Positions 6,616 to 6,876 of a stretch of 6,876 nt of DNA are shown piece after piece. The first letter of the stretch is position 1. Each line of letters begins with the position of its first letter. The notes under the pieces are model-generated. The model did no database searches. It was not told the DNA's origin and saw only the letters and a list, made by a program, of their open reading frames with translations. The stretch comes from JAZDMK01 sp043800975. Lineage in GTDB: Bacteria > Bacteroidota > Bacteroidia > Bacteroidales > JAHJDW01. The stretch is taken from NCBI GenBank assembly GCA_043800975.1, contig JAZDMK010000353.1:1-6876 (forward strand), read 5' to 3'. A program made the position numbers and the translations under genes.

Positions 6616-6643
6616 TCAGTGATCGGTTTTCAGTGATCAGTAA
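6616..6643. repeat. Short heptamer repeat with a near-duplicated 12-mer (TCAGTGATCRGT)
   Basis: TCAGTGATCGGT (6616-6627) recurs as TCAGTGATCAGT (6630-6641), 14 bases apart, so the stretch reads as four 7-base units. It fills most of the 47-nt gap between the operon's last gene and the lipoprotein gene. The GATC cores make it partly self-complementary. No promoter match is seen in this gap. Confidence 0.55.
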
Positions 6644-6648
6644 ATAAA

Positions 6649-6876
6649 ATGAAGATTAACCCTCTTTTCTTTTTCATTATTATTATAGTTTTCGGCTGTA
6701 ATAATTCAAATGAATACTCCTTAGATGGTTTTGAAAAAGATACTGTCTCATTTGCCAGTCTTCCTAAAGAAGTCCAAACTGTTTACAAACCAATTGTTGG
6801 AAATCCTTCGTATGAAGATGCAGATTCAATGAAAGGGTATCCTATAGTATGCTTTGATAAAAATCTTAAAATAAAG
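6649..6876 (+). CDS. Putative lipoprotein, N-terminal part only (right edge)
   Basis: Open from ATG 6649 to the end of the window: 76 codons without a stop. The first 16 residues are a short start (MKINP) and a strongly hydrophobic Phe/Ile run, followed by VFGC, an acceptable lipobox with Cys17 as the lipidated residue, then a polar NNSNEYS tether. The visible mature part (residues 18-76) is polar, with KEVQTVYKPIVGNPSYEDADS and a Cys near 67. I recognise no family. It starts 47 nt after the fibre-like gene on the same strand, so it could be the fourth gene of the operon, although the repeat in the gap leaves this open. The sequence is more AT-rich than the gene before it. Confidence 0.7.
   Translation, partial: MKINPLFFFIIIIVFGCNNSNEYSLDGFEKDTVSFASLPKEVQTVYKPIVGNPSYEDADSMKGYPIVCFDKNLKIK

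Overview
This window comes from a Bacteroidota (Bacteroidetes) genome, most likely an environmental or uncultured member. The evidence is a PorP/SprF-family outer-membrane protein, a protein ending in the 'gliding motility-associated' type B sorting domain of the type IX secretion system (T9SS), a C10 peptidase joined to a CUB domain, Bacteroidota-style promoters (TTG / TAnnTTTG), no clear Shine-Dalgarno sequences, and AT-rich spacers. No RNA gene, CRISPR array, insertion sequence or phage module was seen.

Layout. (1) Minus strand, bases 1-1418: the N-terminal 472 residues of a secreted streptopain-like (C10) cysteine protease with an intact catalytic site, followed by a CUB domain cut by the left edge. 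(2) Bases 1419-1549: an AT-rich divergent promoter region with a TACATTTG -7 element for the protease and a 10-bp palindrome. (3) Plus strand, 1550-2797: hutI, imidazolonepropionase, complete, with all expected metal ligands and no other hut gene in view. (4) Bases 2798-2984: a spacer with a degenerate 7/8-bp repeat tract and then a well-formed Bacteroidota promoter. (5) Plus strand, 2985-6601: a tight three-gene operon with gaps of 1 and 13 nt. It encodes a secreted beta-rich protein with a T9SS type B C-terminal domain, a PorP/SprF-like outer-membrane protein, and a 480-residue exported fibre-like protein with Gly-rich repeats and a conserved C-terminal domain of unknown function. (6) A second short heptamer repeat at 6616-6643, then the start of a lipoprotein gene that runs off the right edge.

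How the genes may work together. In known T9SS biology, SprF-like proteins are needed for export or attachment of particular type B cargo (SprB is the model). The first two operon genes therefore look like a dedicated cargo/partner pair. The third gene has a signal peptide but no T9SS sorting domain that I can recognise. It may be a structural fibre assembled with the other two at the cell surface, and it is the least explained element here. The C10 protease is also exported and may be another T9SS client, but its C-terminus lies outside the window. hutI is cytosolic metabolism with no evident link to the rest.
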